Positions 46,599 to 56,435 of a stretch of DNA of 64,000 nucleotides are shown here, one piece after another (position 1 is the stretch's first letter; each line of letters starts with the position of its first letter). Below the pieces are notes generated by a model that ran no database searches, was not told the origin of the DNA, and saw nothing but the letters and a program-made list of their open reading frames with translations. A program made the translations under genes and the position numbers. The stretch spans positions 2,793,001-2,857,000 of the forward strand of contig CM043963.1 in the NCBI GenBank assembly GCA_014529385.2. Reading direction: 5' to 3'. This DNA comes from Adiantum capillus-veneris. Taxonomy: Eukaryota; Streptophyta; Polypodiopsida; Polypodiales; Pteridaceae.

Positions 46599-46666
<68 letters not shown>
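46539..46666 (+). repeat. LINE 3' tail copy 2 with (CT)n
   Basis: GGTCCCATAGGTCATATTTG ACCTCC (46550-46575), then TATC units and CT units to 46666. The stem-loop AGGTCA-TATT-TGACCT is at 46558-46573. Confidence 0.85.
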
Positions 46667-46668
<2 letters not shown>

Positions 46669-48140
46669 GCATATACACACACACAAGGAGATGAAGAAGA
46701 AGAAGATGGAGATGGAGCAAGAGCACTCTTCAATTGCACAAATGAGAGAATGAGTGAATTTTAGCTTTAGTTGACTTTTATATGAGCTCGCCCCATTCAC
46801 ACTTGGGCGCCCATGCTTAGCCAACTAATCCCTTGAATGTTCTAATTAGAGTGCGCCTCTCATCGACTATCACTCTTACCCTTTTCCTATTGGACCACAA
46901 GCCTGGTATCTGACTCTACCAACTAAATAATACGCCATCCGTCTTAGGTGATAGGAATGTGCGTAAGGGTTAACATGCCTCCCTTCCTGATGTAGATTCC
47001 GTCCTCAGAAGCTATTGAGTTGAAGCTTGTTCATCGAGGTGGAAGAGCATTTGAGATGAATGTCCTTAGCCTCCTTCGGTCATCACTGCAAAATCAAGCA
47101 ACATTGTCACAGTAATTGCATTCTCATAAACAATTAAAAAGCATATGCAGTTGTAGCCAGACAATTTAATTGGTAACAGAATTTTAAACCATTTTTCAGC
47201 AATAAACATTAAATTGCAATATAATCAAACGCATAAACAATTGTAAAGGTAAAAAATTAAATAAGTCTGGGGTCGATAATTTAACGGTCGAAAGGCACTA
47301 AAGATCGACTATTAATACCATGGGAAAGCTTCTCGATTTTCTTTGGTCAATTAAGTTGTTTAATCGCGGAGCCAAGTATTTCATGTCCGAGGGTTGACTA
47401 AAGGCTATACCTAGAAGGCCTTGTAGTTAAGCTACGATAAAAAGAATTGCTCATGAAATCATCGCTCGGGGGTTCACTATGTGTAAAGCTACCATATCAC
47501 GTGCGTTCAAGACATGTTTGTAAAACCCCTTATCTGTGAATTTTTTTGGGAATATAATATACCCTTTTCTTTTAAAATCTGATGCCTTGGGTTTTTTGCT
47601 TTTCAAGGAAAAGCACTCACACTGGGAACCTCTAGGGCTCTAGTACTATAGGCAATACATGTGAGTGAAGTACCCAATCAAGCTGAGATTTCTCTTTGAT
47701 GGTCGCGCTTGATTTGAAAAGTGGATGAGAGAAAGATTCCATGAAGGTCCAAATCCTAAGAACAGCAATTGTTCTTGTACACACTATGAAACACAAAGAA
47801 TACCTCTAGGAGGCACATCAGTGGGAAGAAAGAACTTTGTTAATCACTAAACTCTAAAACAAAAACACTCCTATTGTACTAATCTTACCTACCCTCCATC
47901 ACTCAAGTGATGAGGATCTAAGGTGTTTGATGACATAGGTTTCTGTTTCAGCGTACCGGATGTGAATGTGTAGGTCTGGGTCAATGTTTTGACTTTTATT
48001 GTGCATACTTGTTTGCTAATTGCTCTTGCTCTTTACTTTTTTTCTTTTTTGTGAGTATAAGGCTTTATATATACATTCCCTAAGATTGGTGATTGAGAAG
48101 TCAGGGAGGAAGGTTGAGAGGGAAGCAAGTGAATGATGGA
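46667..48140. other. Non-coding region, probably the Elem-8 3' LTR and remains
   Basis: No coding frame. On the minus strand AGGAAGGGAGGCA (46976-46988) next to TGTTAAC (46969-46975) looks like another polypurine tract and LTR start. The part right of about 46990 should include the 3' LTR of Elem-8. A minus-strand TATA box (TATATATAAAG, about 48063-48073) lies 80 bp inside it. Confidence 0.4.
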
Positions 48141-48166
48141 TGTTAGCAAACACTCCCCCCTTCCTT
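48141..48166 (-). promoter_or_regulatory. Elem-8 polypurine tract and 3' LTR start
   Basis: On the minus strand AAGGAAGGGGGGAG is followed by TGTTTGCTAACA. This is the expected end of a minus-strand Ty3 element. Confidence 0.75.
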
Positions 48167-48173
48167 GGGTAGA

Positions 48174-48725
48174 TCATACCATTTGAAATGTGCTTGTCAC
48201 CCTTTGAAACCAATTGTTCCAATTGGTAATAGGTGAGGATTTTTGCCAGTAGTTTTCTATTACCTCAAGTGCCTCGCCGAGATGCAAGGGTGGTGAGGTA
48301 CTCTCCCAGGATCGAACTTGAAGTGATTCATTAGGTAATGCTTGAACATTGGGAGGTTTGGATTCCTTTGTAGCTTCATGGAGGTCCACTATTGTAGGTG
48401 GAGGCTGTGTAGAAGCTTTTACCTCTATGGATGCATTACAGGAGGAGCTAGAAGCTTTATTCATTTTCTCTATAGTTGAGTTGAACAAAACAAGCCTTTC
48501 TCGCTTGGGAACCCATACTAGCTCCGGATCCGGTGTATAGTGTTCTGTGATTTTTCCTTTCCCATGATCTTTCATCGGCTTTTTCTTCACAGGGTTTGAC
48601 TCACATAGGTCAGTTGACATGTAAGAACACAATCTACGTTTTGGTACCCATATTTGATCATTTCCTTGATAGTAGCCTTGGACTTCCAATAGTCGTTTAG
48701 GAATCCAACGCCATGTTTCCTTCAT
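48174..48725 (-). CDS. Elem-8 WVPK-repeat protein
   Basis: An intact 183-codon minus-strand frame. Its ATG (48725) overlaps the TGA of the upstream protease frame as ATGA, so it could be read by re-initiation or a frameshift, or be a separate product. The motif W-[VI]-P-K-x-x-L recurs: WRWIPKRLLEV, QIWVPKRRLCS, LVWVPKRERLV, and once more at the end of the upstream frame (KWVPKSSLATM). The C-terminal half is Ser/Pro/Glu-rich and disordered-looking. I do not recognise a domain. In its place Elem-3 has RT. It ends just before the polypurine tract, so it is the last ORF of this element. Confidence 0.5.
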   Translation of the reverse strand: MKETWRWIPKRLLEVQGYYQGNDQIWVPKRRLCSYMSTDLCESNPVKKKPMKDHGKGKITEHYTPDPELVWVPKRERLVLFNSTIEKMNKASSSSCNASIEVKASTQPPPTIVDLHEATKESKPPNVQALPNESLQVRSWESTSPPLHLGEALEVIENYWQKSSPITNWNNWFQRVTSTFQMV

Positions 48726-49745
48726 TTCTTGGGGCGAGTGGGACGTTTCTTACAAGGCTTCTGTTTTTTAGCATCAACCATGGTTGCTAAAGAAGATTTA
48801 GGGACCCACTTGTTTGTTTTATTTATTATATGAGGGTGAGTCTTGTCAGAAGCTATATACATTGCTTCTAGCATATTTAAAGGTACAAGTGGTGGCATTT
48901 CATCGCCCTCAGGTGTTACCCAAGTCGTCCCCTTGTTTCCCCAAGTGTCTATGGTTGCTGCTAGGTGGACCCAATCCACATTGTCTGACTCAGTCATCCC
49001 AGGTAGTACATCCATATAAGGAGAACATTCCCCAACATCAGTGTCCGCTTTACACGTGTAACAATACTGTAATGGGGCCGAGTGAACTATGGTGTCAGAT
49101 ATATGATCAATTATAAACCTATTTCCTAGGGGATGTGCTCGGCCAGTTACCAAATCCACTCGTATGATGGAATCTTGGAACTGCAGGTAGACATGGTTTT
49201 TAGACCAGTCATGTACCATTTTTGCTTCCCTCATAAAAGGACGTCCTAAGATCATCTCCGATTCCATAGTGTGCTTGGGGAAATCCATAACAATGAAGGT
49301 AACTCTTATTTTATGTCCAAAGACCTTGATCTTGAGATCTTCTAGCATCCCAATAGGTTTAACAATAGACCCATTGGCCATCTTCATTACTATGGTTGTG
49401 GTCGCAAGGTGAGGTCTACCCATAGTTTTCCATCAATTTTTAGTCACAATGCTAACCCCAGCGCCACCATCAAGGATTCCGTTCATAGTTAATCCCTTAG
49501 TAGTCATTGGTATGGTCTCATTGGATTCATCACCCTCAAAGTATTGTCCCAACTTGATAACAAGTATTTCTATAACAAGGTTCTCATCTAGGTTGGGTTG
49601 TGGATCTAAGTGTTCCTCCTCTATTGGCATCTCCCCAGTTCTATCCATCTGTGCAAATTGTGGTAGCCCAAACTTTAGTTCTACATTGAGGAAAGCTCAA
49701 AGAGCCGAGACTAGCTCAGGGTCTTTATATAGTTTGTATATGATG
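48722..49745 (-). pseudogene. Elem-8 protease and linker
   Basis: The frame at 49648-49433 contains the aspartic protease active site in altered form (NGILDGGAGVSIVTKN, where D-[ST]-G is usual) and then a TAG. The frame resumes at 49423-48722 with the rest of the protease (VKMANGSIVKPIGMLEDLKI, ESEMILGRPFMREAKMV) and a linker (YMDVLPGMTESDNVDWVHLA, TPEGDEMPPLVPLNMLEAMY) almost identical to Elem-3. After EAMYIAS the two diverge completely. Upstream, toward 49745, a pre-protease segment is cut by the insertion of Elem-9. Role when intact: cleaving the element polyprotein. Confidence 0.8.
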
Positions 49746-50533
49746 TGTAACATTTCATGGTCTAATAACTTGTGTGTAGCGGAAACTAGCATAAACATAG
49801 TGGGCATTTCATTAGAATAGATTCCTAATGAGAATTACAAGAGTGCTTGGGTGGAGAGAGCAACAAAAAGCATAACACCTAGTTAGATAGCATCAACAAT
49901 ACTTTCAAAAGAGAGAGAAATTAAGCTATTGACAACAGTTGAGGACCGGATTTGCATGAAGCCGGTCCCCCCTCCAAAAGGCTTTGTATTATGGTTTCTC
50001 CCATCAAGAGAGACATTGTACAATACAATTCTTTGTGTTCCTTCAAGACTAGCTAGTGCAATGAAGATGAAAGCTTCATGCACTAAGAAAAACACTAGCA
50101 AACACAACTTAAATTATCCCCGGTCTCAGACCCAATACCTCACACACCTTCGAAGATGGTGAGAGCTAGCAGGGTATGAGAGTAGATTGAGAGGAAGAAG
50201 GAGTATCTTACGAGAAAGATGTACATCTCCTCACATAATCACTCATATTAGCATAGCTTAGCTTAGTAATTAACTTGGTAGAGCAGATGAGCATACATTG
50301 AAGCTTGGATCTTGGTTGGATTTGCATCCACATGCCAAGAGTGTGTCGATGTAGGCTTCTATCTCACAAGCTTGGAGTAGGTGATGAGCTCTCCATTAAA
50401 GCTTGGGAAGAGATAGTCTTCTTTGCTTCACACATAGACTGTGTGTGAGTGTGTGTTTGATAATGCCTTGCCAAAAATCAGCCCCCTCTCTCTCTTGGGC
50501 GAGCCCTCTTGCTATTTGCTCTTGTTATCTCCC

Positions 50534-50858
50534 CATTGGCCCTCCCCAAGTCAAGCCAATGATTATTAAGCAGCATAAGTAATAGCCTTTTGACATGTGT
50601 CCCCCTTTCCCCTTTTGTGAGAGCTTTAGGTAATTTAATAATTAAACTAGAATCTCATTGGACCTCTTTGCCTCTTGGCCAATAGAAATCAGGCAAGCCA
50701 TTAGGCTGCTGAATGCTCATTGGACGCCTTGGGAGACTGTCCAATAGTCATCTAGGAGACTTAATTCTCATTGGTTCTTTTATTAAGTGTTTTTAAATTA
50801 ATTAAACTAGATTTACTCTAGCATAATTCTCATTGGTCCACCTCCAAGGCCATCCAAT
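50534..50858. repeat. Four CATTGG-N16/17-CCAAT modules in the Elem-9 LTR
   Basis: Modules at 50534-50560 (N16), 50656-50683 (N17), 50718-50745 (N17) and 50831-50858 (N17), plus a single CATTGG at about 50769. Each is an inverted pair of CCAAT boxes. Most are kept in the other LTR (63462, 63649, 63761). Confidence 0.85.
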
Positions 50859-50933
50859 AGGAATTGGGCACACCTTGTGGGCACTGGGCTAGGGAGCTGA
50901 CATGTGTCCCTAATTCCCTTTGTGTAAAGGGAG

Positions 50934-50935
<2 letters not shown>

Positions 50936-50995
<60 letters not shown>
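50936..50995. repeat. (GT)30 microsatellite in 3' LTR
   Basis: An expanded tract. The matching place in the 5' LTR (about 63866-63878) has only about six units. Confidence 0.95.
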
Positions 50996-50996
<1 letters not shown>

Positions 50997-51375
50997 CTTT
51001 CTCTCTCATCCCTTACTCCCAAGGCTAGCCCCCTCCTATGTAGGGATTTGAAAAGACTTTTTGGTCACACACAAAGCATCCAATTTCCCCTAGGGTTGAC
51101 CTTTGGACACAACCTATGAATTTTGGAACCTTAGCATTTTGGAAGTCTTAATGGGCTGAACCTTAGGGTCTTTTTAGCCCATTGTTGCACATGGCTCTTT
51201 TGCAGATGGCCCCCCCTTTGGATCCCTATTTTCCCTCCTTTGGATCCCTATTGTGGCCGGTCTGCTAGCTTAACCAATATTCTAGAATTTTTCTCCCCTG
51301 GCACTTCCCCATCTTAAATGATTAGTTTAACATGAGAAAATCATTTAGGAGAATTAGATATTGATTATTATGACA

Positions 51376-51388
51376 TTACCTCTCTCTT
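51376..51388 (-). promoter_or_regulatory. Polypurine tract of Elem-9
   Basis: On the minus strand AAGAGAGAGGTAA precedes the LTR start TGTCATAA. Confidence 0.7.
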
Positions 51389-51731
51389 GAAATCATAGTC
51401 GTCCTCGACTATGGTGTAGAGAAGATAAAGCATATTCATGAGTCCTTTTCTTAGCGGGTAGAGGATCCCTATGTTACCCTACGACATCATTCCACAATGG
51501 ATGACTAGTCCATTTGGCGCTTGAGAGCCTGAGGCTGCCGCAAGCATGTCTGCACATTAGTCCTATCAGTCTTCCATAGTAGAGTGACAAGCTCTACTTG
51601 GTGTTTGGGAGACGTCGTCTCCGCAAACTTGATCTAAGCATGCATACTACTTCATTTTTGTGCACAATAAAGAAAAAGAGAGTTTTATAAGACAAAAAAC
51701 TTTGTTCGTTTTTAACATTTTGTACATTTGC

Positions 51732-52274
51732 TTACTCTTGGGAAGCATTGTAAGCATTGACAAGGTTTAGGTTATCCTTTAATTGTATGCCTTGCATCCA
51801 TCTAGCATCTTCAAAAGGATAATTCTTAAACTTAATAAGATATCGTCGGATAGTCTTACCGCCTCTTAATACCTTGTCTTCATGTCGGAGAATGGACTCG
51901 GGCTGCAGCACCTCCTCTTGGTCCTCGATCTCCGGTGGGTCTTCAATAGTTGGTTCTTGAGGTGGCTCTCCTTTGTAAGGCTTTAATAGGCTCACATGGA
52001 AATCATTGTGTATGAGCCAATGATTGGGCAACTTGAGTTGATAGGCCATCTCATTGATTGGCCTAAGAATCTGGAAGGGACCATAGTACCTTTTTGCTAG
52101 TTTAACATAGTACTTTTGGTGGCCCGTAGGATTCTTGCCCGTCGTGTGCCTTAATCGAGCCTTGGGAAACTTTAACAAGACCCAATCGTTTTCTTTAAAG
52201 GCTTGGGCTCTTTTGTGCTTGTCAGCAGCAGCCTTTTGCCTTTGCTGTGAGATAGAGATAGCATCCTTAATCTT
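51732..52274 (-). pseudogene. Elem-9 integrase C-terminus and chromodomain
   Basis: This continues the integrase frame after a TAA at 52277-52275. The GPY-type domain reads YYVKLAKRYYGPFQILRPIN and ends FHVSLLKPYKGEPP. A linker follows (IEDPPEIEDQEEVLQPESIL), then a chromodomain: LRHEDKVLRGGKTIRRYLIK, FKNYPFEDARWMQGIQL. The Trp and surrounding hydrophobic residues fit the fold, although the usual W..Y.E pattern is changed (NYPFEDARW). Such domains steer integration toward heterochromatin. The frame ends NAYNASQE at 51732. Confidence 0.88.
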
Positions 52275-53234
52275 TTAAAAAGATTCTTGTAGGTCTCGGC
52301 TATACTCATCTGCAGCAGCGAAGATCTTCCCATGTACCTTAAGTAGCAAGGGACTTTTTGATCTCCCCTCAATTACCTCGAAAGGTGCTTTTCCTGTGGA
52401 AGTATGTACAGTGTTATTGTAAGCATACTCCACTAAGGGTAAGTACTTCTCCCATTGGGATCTTTGATCTACTTCCGTTACATAGGCTTTTAGTAGATCG
52501 AGAATGGTTAGGTTAGCTATTTCACTTTGGCCATCCGTTTGTGGATGATAGGCCGAAGAGAAGTTTAGCCTTGTCCCTAAATTCTCAAAGAGACCCTTCC
52601 AGAAATTACTGGTCATTCTAGGATCTCTATCCGACACTATGGACATTGATAAGCCATGGTGCTTGAAGATTTGTGAAATGAAGAGGGTTGCCATTTGATG
52701 GGCTTTGATAGTCTTTTTGACAGGTATAAAATGAGCTTGTTTACTGAACCTATCTACTATCGTCCATATTCCCGTATTCCCATGGATAGACTTAGGCAAT
52801 CCAAAGATAAAATCCATGGATATGCTCTCCCATGGTGAATTAGGGATTGACAAGGGTTGAAGCAATCCAAGTTGCTTTCCTCTATCAAATTTTGTCTTTT
52901 GGCATACCACACATTTGGAAACATACTCTTGTATGTTCACTTTCATGGTAGGCCAATAGAAATATGTTTCAATTCCCTTTAAGGTAGACTGAATCCCTCT
53001 ATGCCCTGCATAAGGTGGAGCATGAGATTCATACATTACTTTCTCACGTAGTGAGTTAGTAACGCATAGTCTATTGCCATAGAGAAGATAACCATCTTGT
53101 AAAATAAATGGTTCTTCTTTCTTCCCTAATGCAAGGGCTGAAATCACATCTCTAAAATCAGGATCAATAGCATACTCATCTATCATTGAAGATAGATCAT
53201 TGTGAGTTGCTATGGAAACCGCATTCACTCTCGG
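52275..53234 (-). pseudogene. Elem-9 integrase core
   Basis: This follows RNase H in the same frame, separated by a TGA at 53237-53235 (probably a CGA to TGA change). Zinc-binding part: ESHAPPYAGHRGIQSTLKGI and KCVVCQ, giving the HHCC set. Catalytic core: SMDFIFGLPKS (first Asp), IVSDRDPRMTSNFW (second Asp), YHPQTDGQSEIANL (Glu). All three catalytic acids are present. Then WEKYLPLVEYAYNN. The frame ends at a TAA (TTT TAA AAG context) before the C-terminal domain. Integrase inserts the cDNA copy into nuclear DNA. Confidence 0.92.
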
Positions 53235-53911
53235 TCATCTTGAGAGTGTATCAGCTACTTGATTATGCTTGCCAGCAATGTGAGCAATATGAAAATGAAA
53301 TTGCGAAAGGAAATTTTCCCACCTCATTTGTTTGTCGAAGAGCTTGGTCTGCGTCATGAAGTACTTAAGACTTTGGTGATCCGTTCGCAGAATGAAAGGA
53401 GTCCCCAATAAATAGTGCTTCCATGAGTCTAAGGCATGTAGAACTGCAAGGAGTTCCTTTTCGTATATGCCTAGAGCTTGCTCAACAGGGTCGAGCCTTC
53501 GACTCTCATAGCCTATGGTGTGCCCTTCTTGGAGCAAAACAGCTCCAAGGCAATCACCACAAGCATCACATTGGACCTCAAATGGTTTTGAGAGATCCGG
53601 TAGTGTAAGCACAGGTTGAGAGATAAGCTTTTCGAAAGCATTGTTCTCCTTAGCAGACCATATATACCTAACGCTTTTCTTTGTTAGGTCATGTAATGGT
53701 CCCGCAATTTGTGAGAACTTTTCTATGAAGCGTCTATAGTATGCACACATACCTATAAAGCTTTTTAGTTCATGAAGATTCCTTGGTTTAGGCCATCCTT
53801 TTATTACCTCTAACTTTGATGGATCCATTTGGATGCCATCTTGAGAGATAATGTGACCTAAACATTGAATCTCTTGCAAGAAAAATTCACTTTTCTTTCG
53901 ATTAACAATTC
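53235..53911 (-). pseudogene. Elem-9 RT thumb and RNase H
   Basis: Frame-shifted by one relative to the RT palm, with the break near 53910. It starts at KKSEFFLQEIQCLGHIISQ, followed by FIGMCAYYRRFIEKFSQIAG, then the RNase H domain: FEVQCDACGDCLGAVLLQEG (first Asp), YEKELLAVLHALDSWKHYLL (Glu), FILRTDHQSLKYFM (second Asp) and HNQVADTLSR at the end. Length and motifs are normal for a chromovirus. It removes the RNA strand during cDNA synthesis. Confidence 0.92.
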
Positions 53912-55834
53912 TCTCTTAAAACTTGAAATATTACGTGGCGGTGTTGCTTGTGTTCGTCTAATGAATTAGAGTAGATGATAATATCATCAAAGAACACTCC
54001 AGTGAAGGTTCGATGAGGCCTGAACAGCTTCTCCATCAAGCGGTTGAATGTGGCTGGTGCATTGGTCAAGCCAAAAGGCATGACAATGTATTCGTAAAGA
54101 CCAAATGGGGTGCGAAATGCGGTCTTTACAATGTCTTGATCAACTATCCTTATTTGATGATAGCCACTTTTTAGGTCAATCCTACTGAAGTAGGTCGATC
54201 CTTGTAGCTTATCAAATAGGTCTTCTACCCGTGGAACAGGAAACCTATTCTTGATAGTGATCCTATTTAGTGCTCTATAGTCGACACACATACGATATGT
54301 GCTGTCTTTCTTTTGCACTAATAGCACAGGTGAGCAAAATGGAGATGAGCTAGGCCTAACCATGCCCTTCTCAACTAACTTGTGCACTTGCCGCATAATC
54401 TCCTCTTGTTGAGCTTGAGAAACTCTATAAGGAGGTTTACTAGGCGGTGAAATTCCTGGAAGAAGTTCAATTGCATGGTCATCATTACCTCGTTTAGGAG
54501 GTAGCTCACAAGGGATGTTGTCAATAAAAACATCTTGAAACCCCTTGAGAAAATTGGATAGCCCTAATTCCTTTTGGTTGCTTTTATTTTCTTTTGCTAA
54601 AGCATTAGATTCATTTTGAGAATCTTTAACAAACATCATGTACACGGAAATAGAGCTCTTAATTGACTTGTTGAAAGCCGGTGTATGTACAATGGGGATA
54701 GTGTTACCCATTTCCTTAGCATCTATATACATGTCTTTTTCCTTGAACTTAAAGGAGATTCTCCTTTTAGGAAATTTAACATTGGTAGCCAGGCAGTCAA
54801 ACCATGGTGCCCCTAGGATTACATCCTCATGTTTGAGAGGAGAGATAAAGAAGTCCTCTTTGTCCACATAGCCTTGGACATGAAGCCTCAATTTCCTGAT
54901 TAAGGGAGTGGCTGAAGCTTCTTGCCCCTTGAAGGCACTGTCTGCGGGTAGGACATCTCCCATCTCGTAAGCTTGTATGCCTAGCTTGGTGGCCAACTCT
55001 ATAGATATAAAATTGTGAGTAGAACCAGGGTCAAAGAGAATAAAAGCATCATGTTCTCTTACCTTTCCCCAAGCATGGCATAGAGGAGATCCTTTGTGGT
55101 GAGTTTGGTGAGTCTCCTCCTCTTGGATTTCAACCAAGGAAGCTCTAGGAGGATCTTGGCGGTTGTTCTTTTTGGGACAAGTGCGGTACGCATGCCCTTG
55201 TTCGCCGCACTTGAAACACCGGTTATCCTTGCGATAACGCTCAAGCTCTTCAGGAGAGAGTTTTTTTTTACCTTTGTAGACTCCCTTCTCTTTAGCTTTG
55301 TTGGAGTTGCCCTTAGGAGACTTTTGGACATTGTCCTTCCCCTTAGGCTCGTTGGAACCCTTTTTTTCCGTGGGCTTATTATTTCTTTTAGCCCCCGTTT
55401 GGAAATTGATTCGAGAGGACACCATAGTATGGTGTATTACCGCCGATATGGTAGGTGGCCTTTGGGAGTTGACATACTCCGCCATTTCTTCGGTTAAGCC
55501 CGCACAAAATTGTTTCTTTTGCTCTCCAAAATCCAACTTTTTGAAGACAGTGGCTTTGAGTTGTAGGTCCCAAAACTTGTCTACATATTTGTGGATGGAT
55601 TCATAGGGAAAGAGCTTTAGGCTTCGCCATTCGGTGAGTACTTTGTCTTTGGCATCGGTGGCCAGAAACTACTTCATAATGGAATCTCTTAAATCTTTCC
55701 ATGTTCGTGGAGCTTCACCATTGGCTCGTAGGCTAGACCACCATTGCCTGGCGGACTTTTGAAAGTGCATAGCTACATGGCGTAGCTTAGAGGACTCTGT
55801 GAAGCCCTCATCTCCAAACGCCGCATCGAATTGC
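53902..55834 (-). pseudogene. Elem-9 gag C-half, protease and RT palm
   Basis: A long minus-strand frame. The gag capsid end (HVAMHFQKSARQWWSSLR) is broken by TAG at 55671-55669. A Lys-rich stretch and a perfect CCHC knuckle, CFKCGEQGHAYRTC, follow. The protease has FILFDPGSTHNFIS, with Pro in the usual D-[ST]-G site. The linker is LSNFLKGFQDVFIDNIPCEL. RT: YRMCVDYRALNRITIKNRFP, DLKSGYHQIRI, MPFGLTNAPATFNRLM and the catalytic FFDDIIIYS. The frame is lost near 53910. The part before 55834 is the end cut by Elem-10. Confidence 0.93.
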
Positions 55835-55839
55835 TGGAT

Positions 55840-56422
55840 TGTTATAGTATTGATATTTTATTATCTATTGATATTTTATTATCTATTGCAGCTGGATTGT
55901 TATAGTATTGATATTTTATAGTATTGATATTTTATTATCTATTGCAGCTGACAGGTGGCAAAAGCATCAGAAAATAATGGATTATGCAGAAGGATGTTAC
56001 ATTTTATGTATATTTGATTATTCAAGTGCTCTTTATGAGCTTCGGCCATTTATGACCGGCCGGCCAGTTTGTACTCACAATTGACCATTTAAGAAATCTA
56101 TAAAACAAATACGTGCAAGAGGGAAATGGTCACTCTTGCACGGGGGGAGATTGCACCCAGTTTCCATGTTGTCCTTCTCTCCTCTCTTCTCTCTCGCCGT
56201 GTCAACGTAGCACTCCGCTCTAGGAGGTGCGCTTGCACATGCCCTGTTGCGTTGTCTCGTTCTTGCTCTCTCAATCTATCTCCCTCTCCGTCTCTCTGTG
56301 CTCGTGTGCAGCTTGATTATGTGCAAGGATAGTTGGGCCAGGTATGCAGATTTGTGTGTTTCATCATCTATAGTATCTAGTTTTGGTATTTTGCAAGGAA
56401 CTCCATGCCTCCGGCTGTAGCA
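55840..56422 (+). repeat. 5' LTR of Elem-10 (583 bp)
   Basis: It starts TGTTATAG and ends CTGTAGCA. TATA box TATAAAA at 56099-56105. It is 74 bp longer than its partner because its first part is duplicated (58-bp step at 55833 and 55891). Confidence 0.9.
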
Positions 56423-56423
56423 G

Positions 56424-56435
56424 TGGTATCAGAGC
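56424..56435 (+). promoter_or_regulatory. Primer binding site of Elem-10 (tRNA-iMet type)
   Basis: TGGTATCAGAGC, one base after the LTR end. Confidence 0.93.

Larger units (their letters stand above)
49746..51375 (-). repeat. 3' LTR of Elem-9 (1630 bp)
   Basis: The plus strand runs from TGTAACATTT to TTATGACA, giving TGTCATAA...ATGTTACA on the element strand. It is near-identical to 62674-64000, apart from a (GT)n tract that is about 60 bp here and about 13 bp there. It contains four CATTGG-N16/17-CCAAT modules (50534-50858). Confidence 0.92.

Noticed and set aside
47148-47560. Possible tRNA or small RNA gene in the quiet region
   Set aside because: I looked for the GGTTCRA-type B-box and cloverleaf arms and found no convincing set.
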